Shown: positions 51,901-63,962, numbered from the stretch's first letter. The stretch: DNA of 64,000 bases from Chlamydoabsidia padenii (GCA_025330725.1 JAIWND010000012.1:248001-312000), one strand, 5' to 3'. Translations and numbers: made by a program. Notes: generated by a model not told the origin, from the sequence alone.

Positions 51901-52749
51901 ACAACAACAGCAGCAAAACGGAATCATCTTATCATCAACTACATAATACATATATCATCACCAACTTCATACATCATTTTTACCACATCCCAAAAAATAA
52001 CTGACAGACGACACCACTCTATTCCTCCTCCTCCTTTTTTTATTTTTATATTGTTTATGATCAAACATTCCATAGTGTATATATTCCCTTTGAAACTAGT
52101 TATTCCTCCCCATACCCCCTCCCTCTCTCTCTTTCTACTATTATTAGCTCACCCCTTCCTCCATTTTATTATACTTGTCATTTAATAAAGAAATCACTTT
52201 TTTTTTATTGTCTTGACGAAAAATAGTTACACAGTAATAATGGATCATTCACAAATAGGTTATATGGAAATGAAAAAGTGTTTGGCTTATCAAAAAAAGT
52301 CAAGTGATATTGTGAACAGTGGCAGTTGGCTATATTTATCGTGTTGAACAGCCCTGCTGTGCAACCTTCTCTCTTATCTTTCAAATCAGTCTTTTTTTTT
52401 ACATTATCATTATGGACAGGATATGATCCATATATTTGATTGGCTAAGAGTTAAACTACCGCATCTATCAAATAATAGGTGAAATATTGATTTTTTATTT
52501 ATTATGATTGTATATAATTTTAGTAATGATTGATCATTAGAATTGGAGGGTATATAGTATATGGGTCATAAAATGCAGTAAGTGTCTATATATATAAAGT
52601 ACCTATTGTAAACATAAGAATGCAGAGAGATAAAAGTAAAAAACATAAAAAGACAAAGAGGACAATCGCAAGCAATTGACCTCAATGTCGAGGTTTAAAA
52701 AAAGTTGCATAAAGTAAAATAAAAAAAAAAGGGGGGGAAAGAGAGTAAT
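51901..52749. other. Spacer between small gene and PASK-like gene (convergent)
   Basis: AT-rich 3' flanks with AATAAAG-type signals near 52185 and many short A/T runs. I see no gene. Confidence 0.5.
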
Positions 52750-53126
52750 CTAATGTTGTCGAAGCCAAGGGTGAGTCAAGATTTGATGCACAGTGGGTCG
52801 ACGTTGAGGAGACTTTTCGAGGAGACAGGCAATCAAATGTAAGCATTTGGATGAGGTTTTGGATAAAGTAGGAGGAGTATGGTAAAGAGCAGCCAGAGCC
52901 ATACGTGGAGTTGAGAATGGGACTTGACCGAACACCAAGGTATATAACAATACGCCCAGACTCCATACTTCGGCAGGTTCGGCTTCATAAGGTTCCATGC
53001 GTAAGATTTCAGGTGAGGCAAAGGCAATGGTACCATAAAACTTTCGATGTAACACCACCGTTTTGCGTTGACTGGGTTGATAGTGTCTGGGTAAAGCCAC
53101 GGCAGATCCAAAATCAATCAATTTGA

Positions 53127-53164
<38 letters not shown>

Positions 53165-53992
53165 AGAAGAGATGAGTTGATTTGATTACCTCCTGTAAAT
53201 TTTTTTTTTCTTCTTCTTCTTCTTCCTTACCTTGTAGTTACTATCAATGACAATATTTTCATCCTTGATATCCCGATGACAGATCCCCAAGTTGTCAAGA
53301 TGAGCCACGCATTCCACGATTTGTCGAAAGATGATCTTGGCGAGTGATTCATCAAACGATCGGTGTTGTTCAATACATTCAAATAAATCACACGATCCAC
53401 GTCGACCTAAGAGTTCCTCTTGTTGTTGTTCTTCTTCATCATCATCATCTGAAGGATCATCCGATGTATGTGATAAACCAGGCAAGTGTGATGTTGATAC
53501 TTTAGTACTGCTGTTCTGTTGTTGTTGTTGTTGTTGTTGTTGATTCCATTGTGATCCATGTAATTCCATCACCAAGTAAAAATAAGTATCGTCTTCAAAA
53601 CTATCGACATAACCAATCATAGATTCGTGTTGAATATACTTGAGGATATATATTTCAATAGGAAGATCTTGACCTTGATGATGCACCCATGCTGAAGCGG
53701 GTACTTTATTCTTGTAGATAAACTTGACCGCCCGTTCGATTCCTGTTGATCGTTCCTTGACTGAGATGACAAACCCGAATCCACCACTGCCAAGTTCTTG
53801 TCCAAGTGAATAACGGGTATGGAAGGGTGCTGGTAGTGGGTAGCCCTTGAGTAGTTTGGAGGCCGTCGTTTCAGTAGTCGCTGGATTCTTGTCGTTGTGA
53901 ATGTCATTTGTAATGGGTGTATTCATTTTGCTGGTTTTGGTGGGTGGATCTAATGGGTGGACAGCGATCATATTGTTGGATACAGTGTTCAT
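52750..53992 (-). CDS. PAS-kinase-like Ser/Thr kinase without PAS domain
   Basis: Two exons (53231-53992, 52750-53127) give 379 aa. Kinase motifs are complete: GQELGSGGFGFVISV, AVKFIYK, HRDIKDENIVID, LIDFGSA and ASPEIL. HRDIKDENI with the SCDLFECIE stretch resembles PASK/Psk kinases, which link nutrient state to sugar and glycogen use in yeast. Only about 60 residues precede the kinase domain, so the sensory PAS part is missing. A loop inside the N-lobe carries a nine-Gln run plus an acidic and Gln-rich segment. The intron after DSNYK contains a (TA)n tract of about 34 bp. The name rests on kinase-domain likeness only. Confidence 0.82.
53129..53162. repeat. (TA)n microsatellite in kinase intron
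   Basis: About 17 TA units directly at the acceptor side of the minus-strand intron. Confidence 0.95.
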
Positions 53993-54045
53993 TTTGTAAA
54001 AAGGAATTAGAATTAAAGTAAAGTAAAGAGAAAGAAAGAAAAAGG

Positions 54046-54082
<37 letters not shown>

Positions 54083-54989
54083 AAACAATGATTTTATTTT
54101 TAAAACTCAAAAAGAAGGGAGTAGAATGCCATTATGTCGGAATTTGAATAATTTGCTTGATTCTCAAAATAGATATGAGGTGCCTGAAGTTAAAGGAGGC
54201 CCAATAGATGAAAAGGATCAACACAATGAAAAGAAAAAATGACAATCCCTTTAATGAGATGTAGTATGATTAGTTGGCATGATTACTTTATATATTTGTA
54301 TTCCCCTCCCCCTGAAATTAAGATGAGGTTAGCCACTTGATCGTTGGTTTTTGCTCAGGGGTAAAAAAAAAAATGACACCGGTTCAAAAAAGGAGATGTC
54401 TATCATATCTTGGAAAAAGAACACAGGTACAATGAACCCTATGATTCGTGTGATGTGCGTATGTACAACATAATCAACCCTATGATATGTATGTAGACCA
54501 CACTATTTCTATTTTTATATTAATCATACATATACATCTCACTACTGTACGTAGATCGAAATGGCTGTAATCTGATTAAAGGAGGAGTGAAGGGAGGAGG
54601 AGCTGACAACATACATCTCGTCATCTCCTATATAAGCTACACAGACATGACATTTAAAGAATCAAACCATATGGCAATAAAATGGGTATAAGCTATGTTG
54701 TCTAACATCTTTACCGAAAGAAGACATCATGCAATTATCATGAGAAAACCATTCATGCAGTCAATGACAAAGAACAATAGATTCAAGGCATGCAGCATAA
54801 TCATGATAATCGGGATTTGAATTTGGACAATCCGCATGAATAGTTAAATTTAATCCCAACATAGCCATAAAGATAAAGCCAAAGATGTTTATTAAAAAAA
54901 AAAAAAAAAGTAGGGATAAATGATGATACAATGATATTATATGACTAGAATGAAGAAGGAGGGAAAGATATATATGACTAGATAATAAA
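53993..54989. other. Spacer: kinase promoter and RPL5 3' flank
   Basis: Contains a 35-nt A run (54046-54080), a GTCGGAATTTGAATA variant at 54136, about 145 bp upstream of the kinase ATG, and an exact element at 54811. No gene seen. Confidence 0.5.
54811..54821 (+). promoter_or_regulatory. CGGGATTTGAA element in RPL5 3' flank
   Basis: Exact copy not placed near a known start codon: about 170 bp past the RPL5 stop and 820 bp upstream of the kinase ATG on the minus strand. Confidence 0.4.
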
Positions 54990-56203
54990 CTATTCTTCCT
55001 TGTGGAAAGCAGCGATCTTGTCAGCGACCTTGGCATCACGTTGCTTCTTGTTGAGACGTTGAGGACGACGGTAAGGCTTGGCGGGCACGGCCTTCTTTTC
55101 CACAGGCTTGTGGACAGGATCAGCACGGATAGCTTCATGGGCTTCAGAGTACATATCTTCCAAAGCATCAGAAGTGACACCAGCCTTGATAAAACCAGCA
55201 AAGTGCTTCTTGTAACGTTCTTCATCTTCTTCTTCCAAGTATTCCATGTATTCGGCAACGTGGACACCAAAGATATAGTTGCGCAACAATTCGTCGTCGT
55301 TGGTCTTGGTTTCGATATCGTAACCAGGGAATCGGTTACCAGAGTGAGGGACAAAGATACCACCATCGGAAGCACCCTTCATGGCACCAAACACACGAGC
55401 ACCAGTGGAGGTACGAGCGAGACCGACATCCAAAAAGGCCTTGAAAGGACGAGGACCTTCTTCGTTGGCTTCGGTCATGGTCAAAGCACCATCGGCTTCA
55501 GTGACACCTTCGTACTTGTCGGCCAATCCGAGCTTGGTCAAGGTACGACGAGCCAACAATAGACCAGTGGCGTAAGCAGCAGCCCAGTTGGTCAAACCAC
55601 CCTTGATACCGAAACGAGGCAATTCATGAGCATAGGCAGCGGACAAGACAAAGTCACCTTGGAGCTTGGCGTACACGATTTGACAGATAATGTCCTTGTT
55701 GGTGAAGCGGACGACCAATCGGTACTTGGGAGAGTTGTACTTGTTCTTGGCTTGGACGACGAGGCGCTTACGGGCATAGTAGTCGGTCTTACCCTCTATT
55801 AACATGATAATAAAAGTTACATTAATATATCCAGTTGTTATATGTTTCTTTTTTTGAGGGGTGAATGGGATTGGATCAGATAGGGGCGAAATGACTAGTA
55901 TCATCCGGTGGGTAGTAAGCCCACTGTCACATGAACTATACTTTTTTGCTAATCATCCTTGTAATCCCATTCACGTTGCTCCTTTTTTTTGGGGGGGGGG
56001 GGGGTTCCAATACATTACCTCTTCGTCTGCGATACTTGACTTGATAACGCTTGAAGTAAGCCTTGTTCTTTTGTTGCTTGACGAAAGGCTGTTACCATAA
56101 AAAAAAAAAAGAGAGAGATGAGTAAATCCATCCATCCATTCATCCATCCATCCGTTTTTATGTATTCCCCTCCATTCTTCGTTGAGTATTCGTTACGTAC
56201 CAT
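54990..56203 (-). CDS. RPL5: 60S ribosomal protein L5 (uL18)
   Basis: Carries 5S rRNA into the large subunit as part of the 5S RNP. Three exons (56201-56203, 56019-56088, 54990-55795) give 292 aa, as in yeast (297). Matches along the whole length include [66 protein letters not shown] and AHEAIRADP. Exon 1 is only the ATG, with the first intron right after it; an intron near the start codon is common in fungal ribosomal protein genes. Intron 2 (55796-56018) contains a 14-nt G run on the plus strand. Codon choice is strongly biased, as expected for a highly expressed gene. Confidence 0.96.
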
Positions 56204-56817
56204 GATGGATTCGACGTGGCTTTATAAAGGAAAGAAAAACAAAAGAAAATAGAAAAAGTCGAAATGGGGGAGATTTCAAAATGCTACAAGCGCGGGGTTT
56301 GATAATCATATCGGGATTCGAAGTTTGCCTTTTCCACATTATGCGCATGTTACTACATTTTCACTCTAATAAAGATCCTAACATGACTCATATATCTTGT
56401 TCATGCCCGAGGGTACATACTGCACTATTCATGCAAAAGGGAAATGTCGGGTTTTATATTGAAATCCCGACGCAGATTGTTCGCTTTAAAGCGGTGGATA
56501 TGGATTCGCATTATTGCCTGATAGTATGATGGTATGCAGGAGAGGGCGTTGGTGAAAGACATGGGATTGCATTACAGATTTGTATCATGAATGGCAGCAC
56601 TACATTGTCCATACATACATAACAGAATCATTTGTTATAGTATATGTCCACTAAAAGTCAAGTTTATTAAATGATGATTGAATAAAGAGAGGGACGAAAA
56701 GTAAAGTACATTTTATTACATACACAACATGAAAAAAAGGGGAAAGTATAAAAGGGTATCTCTAAGCTAGTATGACTAAAGTAATACACATAAAATATAA
56801 CAAGGCATTATAACTAA
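56204..56817. other. Spacer: RPL5 promoter and transporter 3' flank
   Basis: Contains the exact element at 56459 and near matches (GAGATTTCAAAA near 56271, GGGGTTTGATAA near 56294), all within 270 bp upstream of RPL5. No gene seen. Confidence 0.5.
56459..56469 (-). promoter_or_regulatory. CGGGATTTCAA element upstream of RPL5
   Basis: Exact copy on the sense strand of RPL5, 256 bp before its ATG. Confidence 0.6.
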
Positions 56818-59804
56818 TTAGCCGCTAATGACACCACTAATGATTCCATAACCTAGAAGGATAGTGATGACGCCCGCAATGATGGAGGCTGGTACACCAC
56901 ACAGCACAAAATCCTTGACAGTAAGATAAGGTTTCCCGGTAGGATCTTCAAGCATAAAGGCATTCATGTTGGGGAAGCCAGAGATAGGTAAACCCATTGC
57001 TACGGAACTTACAAGGCCAGTAACCTATTATATAGATGAAGAAGAAGAAAAGTTGAGTTGGTCATAAATATCTATTCATTCTTTATGCTCAACAACACTT
57101 ACCATGACTAGAAGGTTAGGATGAGGAGGTGTCAGTTTTTCCCCAACTTGTTGCACGATAGGTAAGATGATCAATGCTGCCACGGTATGACTGACAAAGG
57201 TCGCAAACACCAAGACAATGATACCAAAGATAAACACGATCGCCAATGCCCCAAGATCTTGAACACCACTAGCAATGCGAAGACCAATGATATTTAACAA
57301 ACCCGAACTTTGTACGGCCTATCCACACATACACACACAAAAAGAAAAAGATCAAATATCAGTCGCTTTCTTTTTTTTTTTTTTTTTTTGATTTGCGCTA
57401 CTTACAAATCCAAGAGCCATGCCACCCTGAGCCAAGATCACCACCGGCCATAAAAAGTTATTCAGATCAGTCTTGGCCAAAATACCAGTACCGAAAAACA
57501 GGACAAATGGAATGGCGGCAATCACACCATTATCACCCCAGAATTCTTGAGCAGCCGATTCACTACACCATAATGCAATAGTGGCGAGACATACCCCGGT
57601 GACAAAGAGTTGAGTTAGACTTGGGTAGGTAATTTCATGTGATTTGATTGTGTTTAGGCGAGGAGTGGTGCGATGAGGGCGGAAGTAGAGTAAGAGACAG
57701 CCCCAGGTGGTCAAGATGGTGATGATTGCAATAGGAAGAGCAGCCGCAAACCAGTTTCCCCAGCCAGGATTGGGGGTCATGATGTTAATAGTGATGATGT
57801 TTTGTGGTGATGAGATGGGTGAAGTTAACCCGCCGATACAGCTTGCTAATGCAATGCCCAAGATCAAACAAGGACCCACTGTTGAATTAGGTGGTAAGGT
57901 ACGAAGAATAGGCTAAAATAAGAGGAAGAAGAAGAAAAAAGCATTAGTTAACCATCTGACTCCTACCTCCAGCTTTAGCCCCCCTCCCTTTTTTTCTTCT
58001 TCTTCTTCTTTCAAGATACTTACTTCCACCAGAGTCGTACAAAGGACAGGTGTAGCCACATTACTGATCCACATACTTAAGAAGGCCGCCAGGTACATAT
58101 TGACAAGAATCACTACAGAAGGTCTTGATCCAGCACGAGAGAGTACGACGGAAGCAAAAGCACGGGCAATACCATGTTTACTGAGAGCAGCAGCAATGGC
58201 AAATCCACCAAGAAGCACCATGATTGTCCCATTAAACATACTTTTAAAGACCAGAGAAGAAGCCGTTTTCGCATCCACCAGCACACCATCTTGTTTGACA
58301 ATATCCATCACAGGAATCAGCAGGACCACCAAGTAAGCTGTAGCGTAGATAGGAAGGACCTAAATCCCAATATAAAATTTATGCCATTAGCATTCATTCC
58401 CTTCCTTTTTCTTATCTTTTTTCTTTCTACTTACTTCAAGAGCCCACATGATAGCAGCAAGCAACAATAGTCCTAAACATTTAGTCGCCGGCACATCATC
58501 AAACACATCAATAGACATAAGAACAGCAAATGGCACCACGGCAATCACCATAAAGCCAAAACGACGAATAGCACTTTTCGATATAAACACCGGCCCCAGA
58601 TGATACCCCGCTTGTTCATCTTCAGCATGAGCATCCAGTGTTTGTCGTTCCTTGCCCACCATATCCTTCCATACTGTGGTTCGTTCAAATTGAATATGAT
58701 CACGCATATGAAGTTTGAGTTCCCCCGTGGCCGCATGAGGATCGCCCTGTGTGAATACCGCCGCATACATATCCCGCACCAACACAATGGCTGATTCCAA
58801 TTCGTGGTTCTGTCGAGGTAAGAATGGATCGTAGGTGGTCACCATCTTGTCGTAATAGGTCTTGCGCAGATCTGAGCCTGTCACCTTGTCCCATTTCTTG
58901 AGTATCTTGTCAAACCCAGTCTTGTTGACGTCCACGTAGGACTTTAGTTCCGAGAGTGAGATAAAGGTCGTGGCGCACCGTGCACGAAAGTTGTAATATT
59001 GATTAAAAATCGCCATATCATTAGGGCCTGAATTGGGTTGACCATGACGTGAGTGGAATGGGTGATCAAGGTGTGTTTGTGCTGTAGAACGTCGACGTGG
59101 CCGGATGGAAGGTTGTCGAGTGCTTATTGTCGTCACCGCAGAGTCTCGTCGATGTGATAAGGATGGTGAATCTTGAGCCAAGTCGGAATTATCGGTTTGA
59201 TGTGTCGAGTGTTTATCAATGTCGTGTAAGGCAATACGTTCTGTGGTGTGATCAATATCTGTGAATTCATCAGAAGTGGAAGAAGGAGCGTGCCCACATA
59301 AAATGGAATCCAACTTTTTTAAATCATTTTCTACCCCGCCTGGAGCGGAATTTGAAAATAAAGAAGTTCCATCTCCCGATCGATGATGGTGTGTAGAGTT
59401 CGTCAAAGGAATGCCAAAACCTTCGAATTGTTGACGCAAAGTACTAGCATCATCAAGTATCTCTTTAGATTTACTATAAAAGAAGTCAGTAATCTTGTCG
59501 AGTTGTTTATCCAGCTCTTTGAGAAACATGGCATTGTCATCTTCATTGGCTTGTTCTTTGGGCAAGGTGGTAGGACCATTTTCTAAAAGATCTTGGTTTT
59601 CGACATAATTGTTTGGATTCTTGGCTTGCTGTTGCACCCTGATTCTTTCAATCTTGTATACAATTTTTTTAAGATGGTCATAACTGTCAAAATAAAATGT
59701 CTATTTTTAGAACATTCAAGGTAAAGGAGATTCATGCCTTACTCGATGTAGTATTCTATCCAATCAGGTACTGCATTCAGTATAAGTGAATGTGAGAACT
59801 TCAT
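56818..59804 (-). CDS. SPX-domain phosphate transporter (SLC13/DASS, PHO91-like)
   Basis: Six exons (59743-59804, 58435-59683, 58024-58359, 57406-57912, 57103-57318, 56818-57024) give 858 aa. The N-terminal SPX domain (MKFSHSLILNAVPDWIEYYI..., KKIVYKIERI, FYNFRARC-like FNQYYNFRARC and KKWDKVTGSDLRKTYY) senses inositol pyrophosphates. The rest is a multi-helix anion permease with two SNT-type blocks (SNVATPVLCTTLVE; SHTVAALIILPIVQQ) that bind Na+ and substrate in DASS proteins. The layout matches yeast Pho87/Pho90 (plasma membrane) and Pho91 (vacuole); sequence alone does not tell which membrane. The ATG giving MKFS is typical for SPX proteins. A disordered Ser/His-rich insertion lies inside the SPX region. 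Confidence 0.92.
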
Positions 59805-59861
59805 CTCGTGTTTGTTGGTAGGAGAAAGTAAGAAAGAGAAAGAAAGGTACGTACGTTCTAA

Positions 59862-60099
59862 CAAGAGGGAAAAAAAAAACTTTTTTTTTTCTTTTTGGGA
59901 CTGAGTATGGAACGGGGATATGATTTTTCCCTTTTTTACGTTCATCCGAGAACACCGCTATTGGATTTGTTCCAGGGTTTACCTCCCTGAATGGCAAAAT
60001 AGTATGTCCTGTCGGCACACCCGGCTTTCTTCCCGAAGATGTCAATCCTATCCCGAGAACGGGTTCTTCTTTGGTGATGATATCCACATATGCTTCCAT
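59862..60099 (-). CDS. Possible small ORF upstream of the SPX transporter
   Basis: An ATG at 60099 opens a frame whose first 55-60 codons have coding-like composition (words such as EEPVLGIGLTSSGRKPG and NPIAVFSDERKK), then run into Lys- and Phe-rich low complexity. An acceptor-like TTCTTTCAG lies 4 nt before the ATG and a donor-like GTAAACC sits within it. It may be an upstream ORF, a lost gene or part of the transporter leader. No family recognised. Confidence 0.2.
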
Positions 60100-60198
60100 T
60101 TTTCTGAAAGAAGCATGCTTTTTATTTTATCTGAAACGACTAGTGACTACAAGGATGCATGATTCGACAAAAAGGATGCCCTAAACAAGTGCGGAATT

Positions 60199-60209
60199 TT
60201 CAAATCCCG
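60199..60209 (-). promoter_or_regulatory. CGGGATTTGAA element between transporter and OPI1
   Basis: Exact copy inside GCGGAATTTTCAAATCCCG (60191-60209), which looks like two inverted overlapping half elements. It is 395 bp from the transporter ATG. Variants follow at 60397 (TTTCAAACCCCG) and 60750 (TTCGAACCCCG), the latter about 95 bp before OPI1. Confidence 0.6.
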
Positions 60210-60223
60210 ATGTTTGACCTGTC

Positions 60224-60252
<29 letters not shown>
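60224..60252. repeat. Poly(A) tract, 29 nt
   Basis: A run in the divergent spacer between the transporter and OPI1. Confidence 0.9.
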
Positions 60253-60255
<3 letters not shown>

Positions 60256-60852
60256 TCCAATGATAAATCCCGCTTTTGCTTTCTTTTTTATGCTATCATA
60301 TAAAAAGATTCTCATGATTAAATGATTCAACCTATCCGGATGTCATTTTTCATCATTTCGCGTAAAAGACAAAAACGTGGTTCCAGAAATGAATGAATTT
60401 CAAACCCCGTGTGCTCAAGAGGGTCAGTAAGAATATGTATGCCATTGCGCGAATGAACCAAAAAGTGTGGAAGAGAAAGAATTTACTGTCGGAGGTTCAT
60501 ATGCATGAATAAAGCAAGTGATCATATGGGTTCATTCATTTCGGATGACAAAGACATCATGTTGAGTTGTCAGAAAAAAAAACATCATCAGAGTGTTCTT
60601 CCTCTCCCGTTTCCATATAGAGAGATTCGTTAAAAAGACAGGTCAAACATAACCATCGTGGTACATACGGGAGATAAACAATATAGAAAAAGTGGCCCCT
60701 GGAGATGGAAAAAAAAAACTTTCATCACATGCATGTGATGGTATGATTTTCGAACCCCGTCTTTTTGCACTTGATTATAAACTCTTTTTTTTTTTTTTTT
60801 TCTTTTCCTTCCACTCTCTTTCACTTTATTATATTTCGATCTAGTCATCATA

Positions 60853-61785
60853 ATGCATGACTTTGATTCACATGGTACAAAACGACGAACTAACAAATCA
60901 TATGGTGGCTCACGCTCTACTTCTCCATTAAACCCCTACACTAAGCCTTCCTATCCAAAACGAAACCAATATCATCGCCCACCTTCGACAACAGCATGGC
61001 AGCAACTAGTGGTAGGAGCCAGCTCAGCCGCAGGAACAACTGCTGCCGTGGTCAGTGAAGAATCAATGAAATGTATGAAGTACTGTCTTTATTGGTTACA
61101 ATACGCAATGCAACATATTGAACAACAAATGGGCTTGATACGAACCTTCCTTGTCTCATTGGCCACCACACAATCGTCACCGTCGTCACCGTCGTCGTCG
61201 TTATCTGTCCCTACAACATCGTCTGTATTATCAACTGTCAAAAAGGATGTGGTTGACACGTTACGAAAAGTAGTGGATATCATCAGCCGGTATGCAGGCT
61301 CCTCTTTACCTTATCATGCGAAAATGACTGTGCGTGGGTTTATCCTGAATTTGCCTGGTCGATGGGTAAAGCATACATATAAAGAAAAGAAAAAGGATTC
61401 TGATTGTATCTATCTAATGTAGGCGTCTTTGAATGATATTCGATCAACCACTACTTCACCCATGGCCTCACCTAGATTATCAGCCCGAATGGATCAACAA
61501 GACTTTGAACGACCAAAAGAAGAAGAAACAGCATTACGATTATTGAACTTTGGACAAGAATCCGTCGATATGTTACATTCCATCTCATCTATCTTTTCCG
61601 AAACAGTGGAACGTGCGGAACTATGGATCGATCGGTTAAGACTACGACCTCCTGAATCTAATCTGGAAGATCAACCGATTCAACTGCCTTCTATTCATAC
61701 ATTGGATCAAACACTACAACATTCTTATGGTCTTCCTGCCGACATGCACCATCAACGACAGAAACAAATGGATATCATAGAATAG
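60853..61785 (+). CDS. OPI1: Opi1-type phospholipid biosynthesis regulator
   Basis: In yeast, Opi1 represses inositol and phospholipid genes and is held at the ER by phosphatidic acid. Two exons (60853-61365, 61423-61785) give 291 aa. The family core is clear: WQQLVVGASSAAGTTAAVVSEESMKCMKYCLYWLQYA, IEQQMGLIRTFLVSL, then VDTLRKVVDIISRYAGSSLP and VRGFILNLPGRW. A Ser-rich linker follows, and a C-terminal helix pair (ALRLLNFGQESVDMLHSISSIFSETVERAELWIDRLR). It is shorter than yeast Opi1 (404 aa) and I do not see its leucine zipper or a clear FFAT motif. Whether it acts with an Ino2/Ino4 pair here is unknown. Confidence 0.87.
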
Positions 61786-61897
61786 TTTACCAATACACAT
61801 CCCCTCTTTGTCATTTGATCCGATACCCTCCTCATTGATTATGTACTCTGTCTCTCTACCCTTTTAGTATAGTCACTTATTATTCATCAATAAAGTA

Positions 61898-61928
<31 letters not shown>

Positions 61929-62054
61929 AATGACTTGTATTAATGGTAAATGGGGTGTCTTTGATGTGTTTCCTTTTTTTTTTTTTTTTTTAGATAGGCG
62001 GTGGTTTAAAACAAATAATCCACTCGGAATCATGTACGATAGGATCAACGGGAA

Positions 62055-62107
<53 letters not shown>

Positions 62108-62403
62108 GGTTCAAGTCATTGGTACAGGGTTCATATGAATGATAAGTAAGCACCGTGTAAGATGGGTTACATGATCTGTCAGTTTTGGTCATATGATGGA
62201 AGCATCGTCAGTCATGTTTTATTTTGAATCAAAGGACAACGAAAAAAAGAGTGAAACACATTACACATCCATAGTTCCAGACAATGGTTAAGATAGTAAA
62301 GACATGATTTATTGGTAAAAGTTAAAAAGGTAAAGGTAGCACTATGAGTAGAGATAGTTAAAAAGATACTAAAAAGGTAATAAAGTGATGCGGGACCATG
62401 CAT
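61786..62403. other. Spacer between convergent OPI1 and PRL phosphatase
   Basis: Holds a (TA)n tract (61898-61924), a 50-nt A run (62056-62105) and 3' flank sequence with an AATAAAG signal near 61890. No gene seen. Confidence 0.5.
62056..62105. repeat. Poly(A) tract, 50 nt
   Basis: Uninterrupted A run in the OPI1/PRL convergent spacer. Confidence 0.95.
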
Positions 62404-63157
62404 TCAATGGATCGGCTGGACTTCTTGTTGTTTCTTGGCACCAAATTTGAACATTTTGCCAAAAGAGAATTTGAGAGAAGAGGAAGAAGAAGAGGACTTT
62501 GCTTTCCAGATCCGTTTGTAGGTATCCTATATGATGTGGATGGTGGTTAGTCCTTATTCAAAGTAAAAGTTGTTATTATGACTTACCAAATAAGAGATTT
62601 GGGGCTTGTTGAATGCACCACGACGTTTGGTCCGAATGTAAGCGACTGCATCTAAAGGTTCCATACCAAGTTCAATCAAAGCAATGGCGACGATCACAGG
62701 AGCCCGACCTAATCCAGCTACACAATGGACAGCAATAGTAGATTGCATCGATTCGTTGTCTTTGAGTTTTTGTTCTTGTTCATCCACCAAACCAATCCAT
62801 TCCCTTACTAGATTTTCTGAAGGCTATTTTACAATAATACAAATTAGTTAGTTTATACATCATCCTTACCATTATATATATATATATATATATATATATA
62901 CTTACCACTCCACCATCTTTAAAGGGCATATCATGGACTGTAATACCTTCTTGAGCAAGGGTATTGGCAGAGTAGGTTTGCTGACAACACCGGACAACAT
63001 TGGTGACATTATAATGTTTGAATTCGTTCAAGTAAAAAGGCAGTGTTGATTCAGTGGGACAATCCAAGATGAGGAATCGGAGAGAAGAGTTGGGTACTTC
63101 AATGAGTGAGAGTGTGTGTCCCAAAGGTGACCCAGTACGAATATGAGAGTTGACCAT
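62404..63157 (-). CDS. PRL-type (PTP4A) protein tyrosine phosphatase
   Basis: Three exons (62906-63157, 62587-62823, 62404-62526) give 203 aa, longer than the 173 aa of human PRLs. The signature P-loop CVAGLGRAP (Cys nucleophile, Arg), the MPFKDGGVPS general-acid loop, and VAYIRTKRRGAFNKPQISYL match PRL enzymes, which bind CNNM magnesium transporters and act at membranes in animals. Human PRLs end in a CaaX box; here the protein ends KKQQEVQPIH with no Cys near the end. A basic SSSSLKFSFGKMFKFGAKK stretch might attach it to membranes instead. The second intron of the plus-strand view (62824-62905) holds a (TA)n tract. Confidence 0.9.
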
Positions 63158-63699
63158 AGTTGTTTGTGTGCAGATAAGGAGGTTATAGATGGGATATAAC
63201 TAGATACGGTGTGTGTATAATAGGGTAAAGAATAATAATAATAATAAAAAGCTAGATGAAGAAGAAGAAGAATGAATTGTTAAACCAAAAGGTATCAAGT
63301 AAATCAAATTAATTAAGTATAAAGGATTAATGGAGTTTAGAGATCAAATTATCCGCCTTCGGTGTCAGATGGATATTGAGCAAGACAGAAACCAAAGACA
63401 CTGCCACCAAAGCAAGAGACTTGAGGAAACAGAGTAATGACGATGTGTGAAGAGGGTAATTGCATAAGTTGGCAATAAAAATAAATAGAGGTAGCTTGTT
63501 AACAAGTAATGATATGTGTATAGTAATAAAGGACAAAGAAAAGAAAAAAAAAAAAAAAAGACTTTTTTTTTCCTTTTTGACCTTGAATGTGGGTAGGGTA
63601 AATGATATAAATTGGAAAGAGAGACAAAGAAGTGAAAACCCCCATTTTAAAACATTATCGATCTATTCCAGCCAGTCACATGGCTCACCCCTTTTTTGT
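63158..63699. other. Spacer with a possible hydrophobic ORF on the minus strand
   Basis: The PRL promoter lies here. A 54-codon hydrophobic minus-strand frame (about 63338-63500, words such as KSLALVAVSLVSVLLNIHLTPKADN) stops at about 63338 but has no ATG. It could be the last exon of an overlapping gene or chance. Confidence 0.25.
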
Positions 63700-63962
63700 T
63701 CAATCGTGATATAATTCAACTCCGAGCCCATCCGAGTCATATTTTCCATCGATCCTTCCATTCTGTTGATGGCCTGACTTTCCCATTGAGGGTGGTAATG
63801 ATCTTCCTAGTGTTTCGGGAGCCTGCTCGTCATATCGGATTTTAAAATGTAGGTGTCGGGGTTTCATAATAATCAATGCAAAGGCAATGGAGATAACTGG
63901 ATGCATTAACAAAAAGGCGAGGTGGAACAAGATTTCATTAATGAAAGTATGGTTGTCTCCAG
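63700..63962 (-). CDS. Terminal exon of a membrane protein, cut by window edge
   Basis: A branch- and acceptor-like stretch (GTGTATAAG) precedes an open frame of 87 codons ending in TGA at 63700-63702. It holds one strong membrane helix (FHLAFLLMHPVISIAFALIIM) followed by a polar tail (KPRHLHFKIRYDEQAPETLGR). The rest of the gene would lie beyond the window. I do not recognise the family. Confidence 0.45.

Noticed and set aside
55002..55562. 186-codon open frame antisense to RPL5
   Set aside because: Shadow of the strongly codon-biased RPL5 exon on the other strand; no splice or start context.
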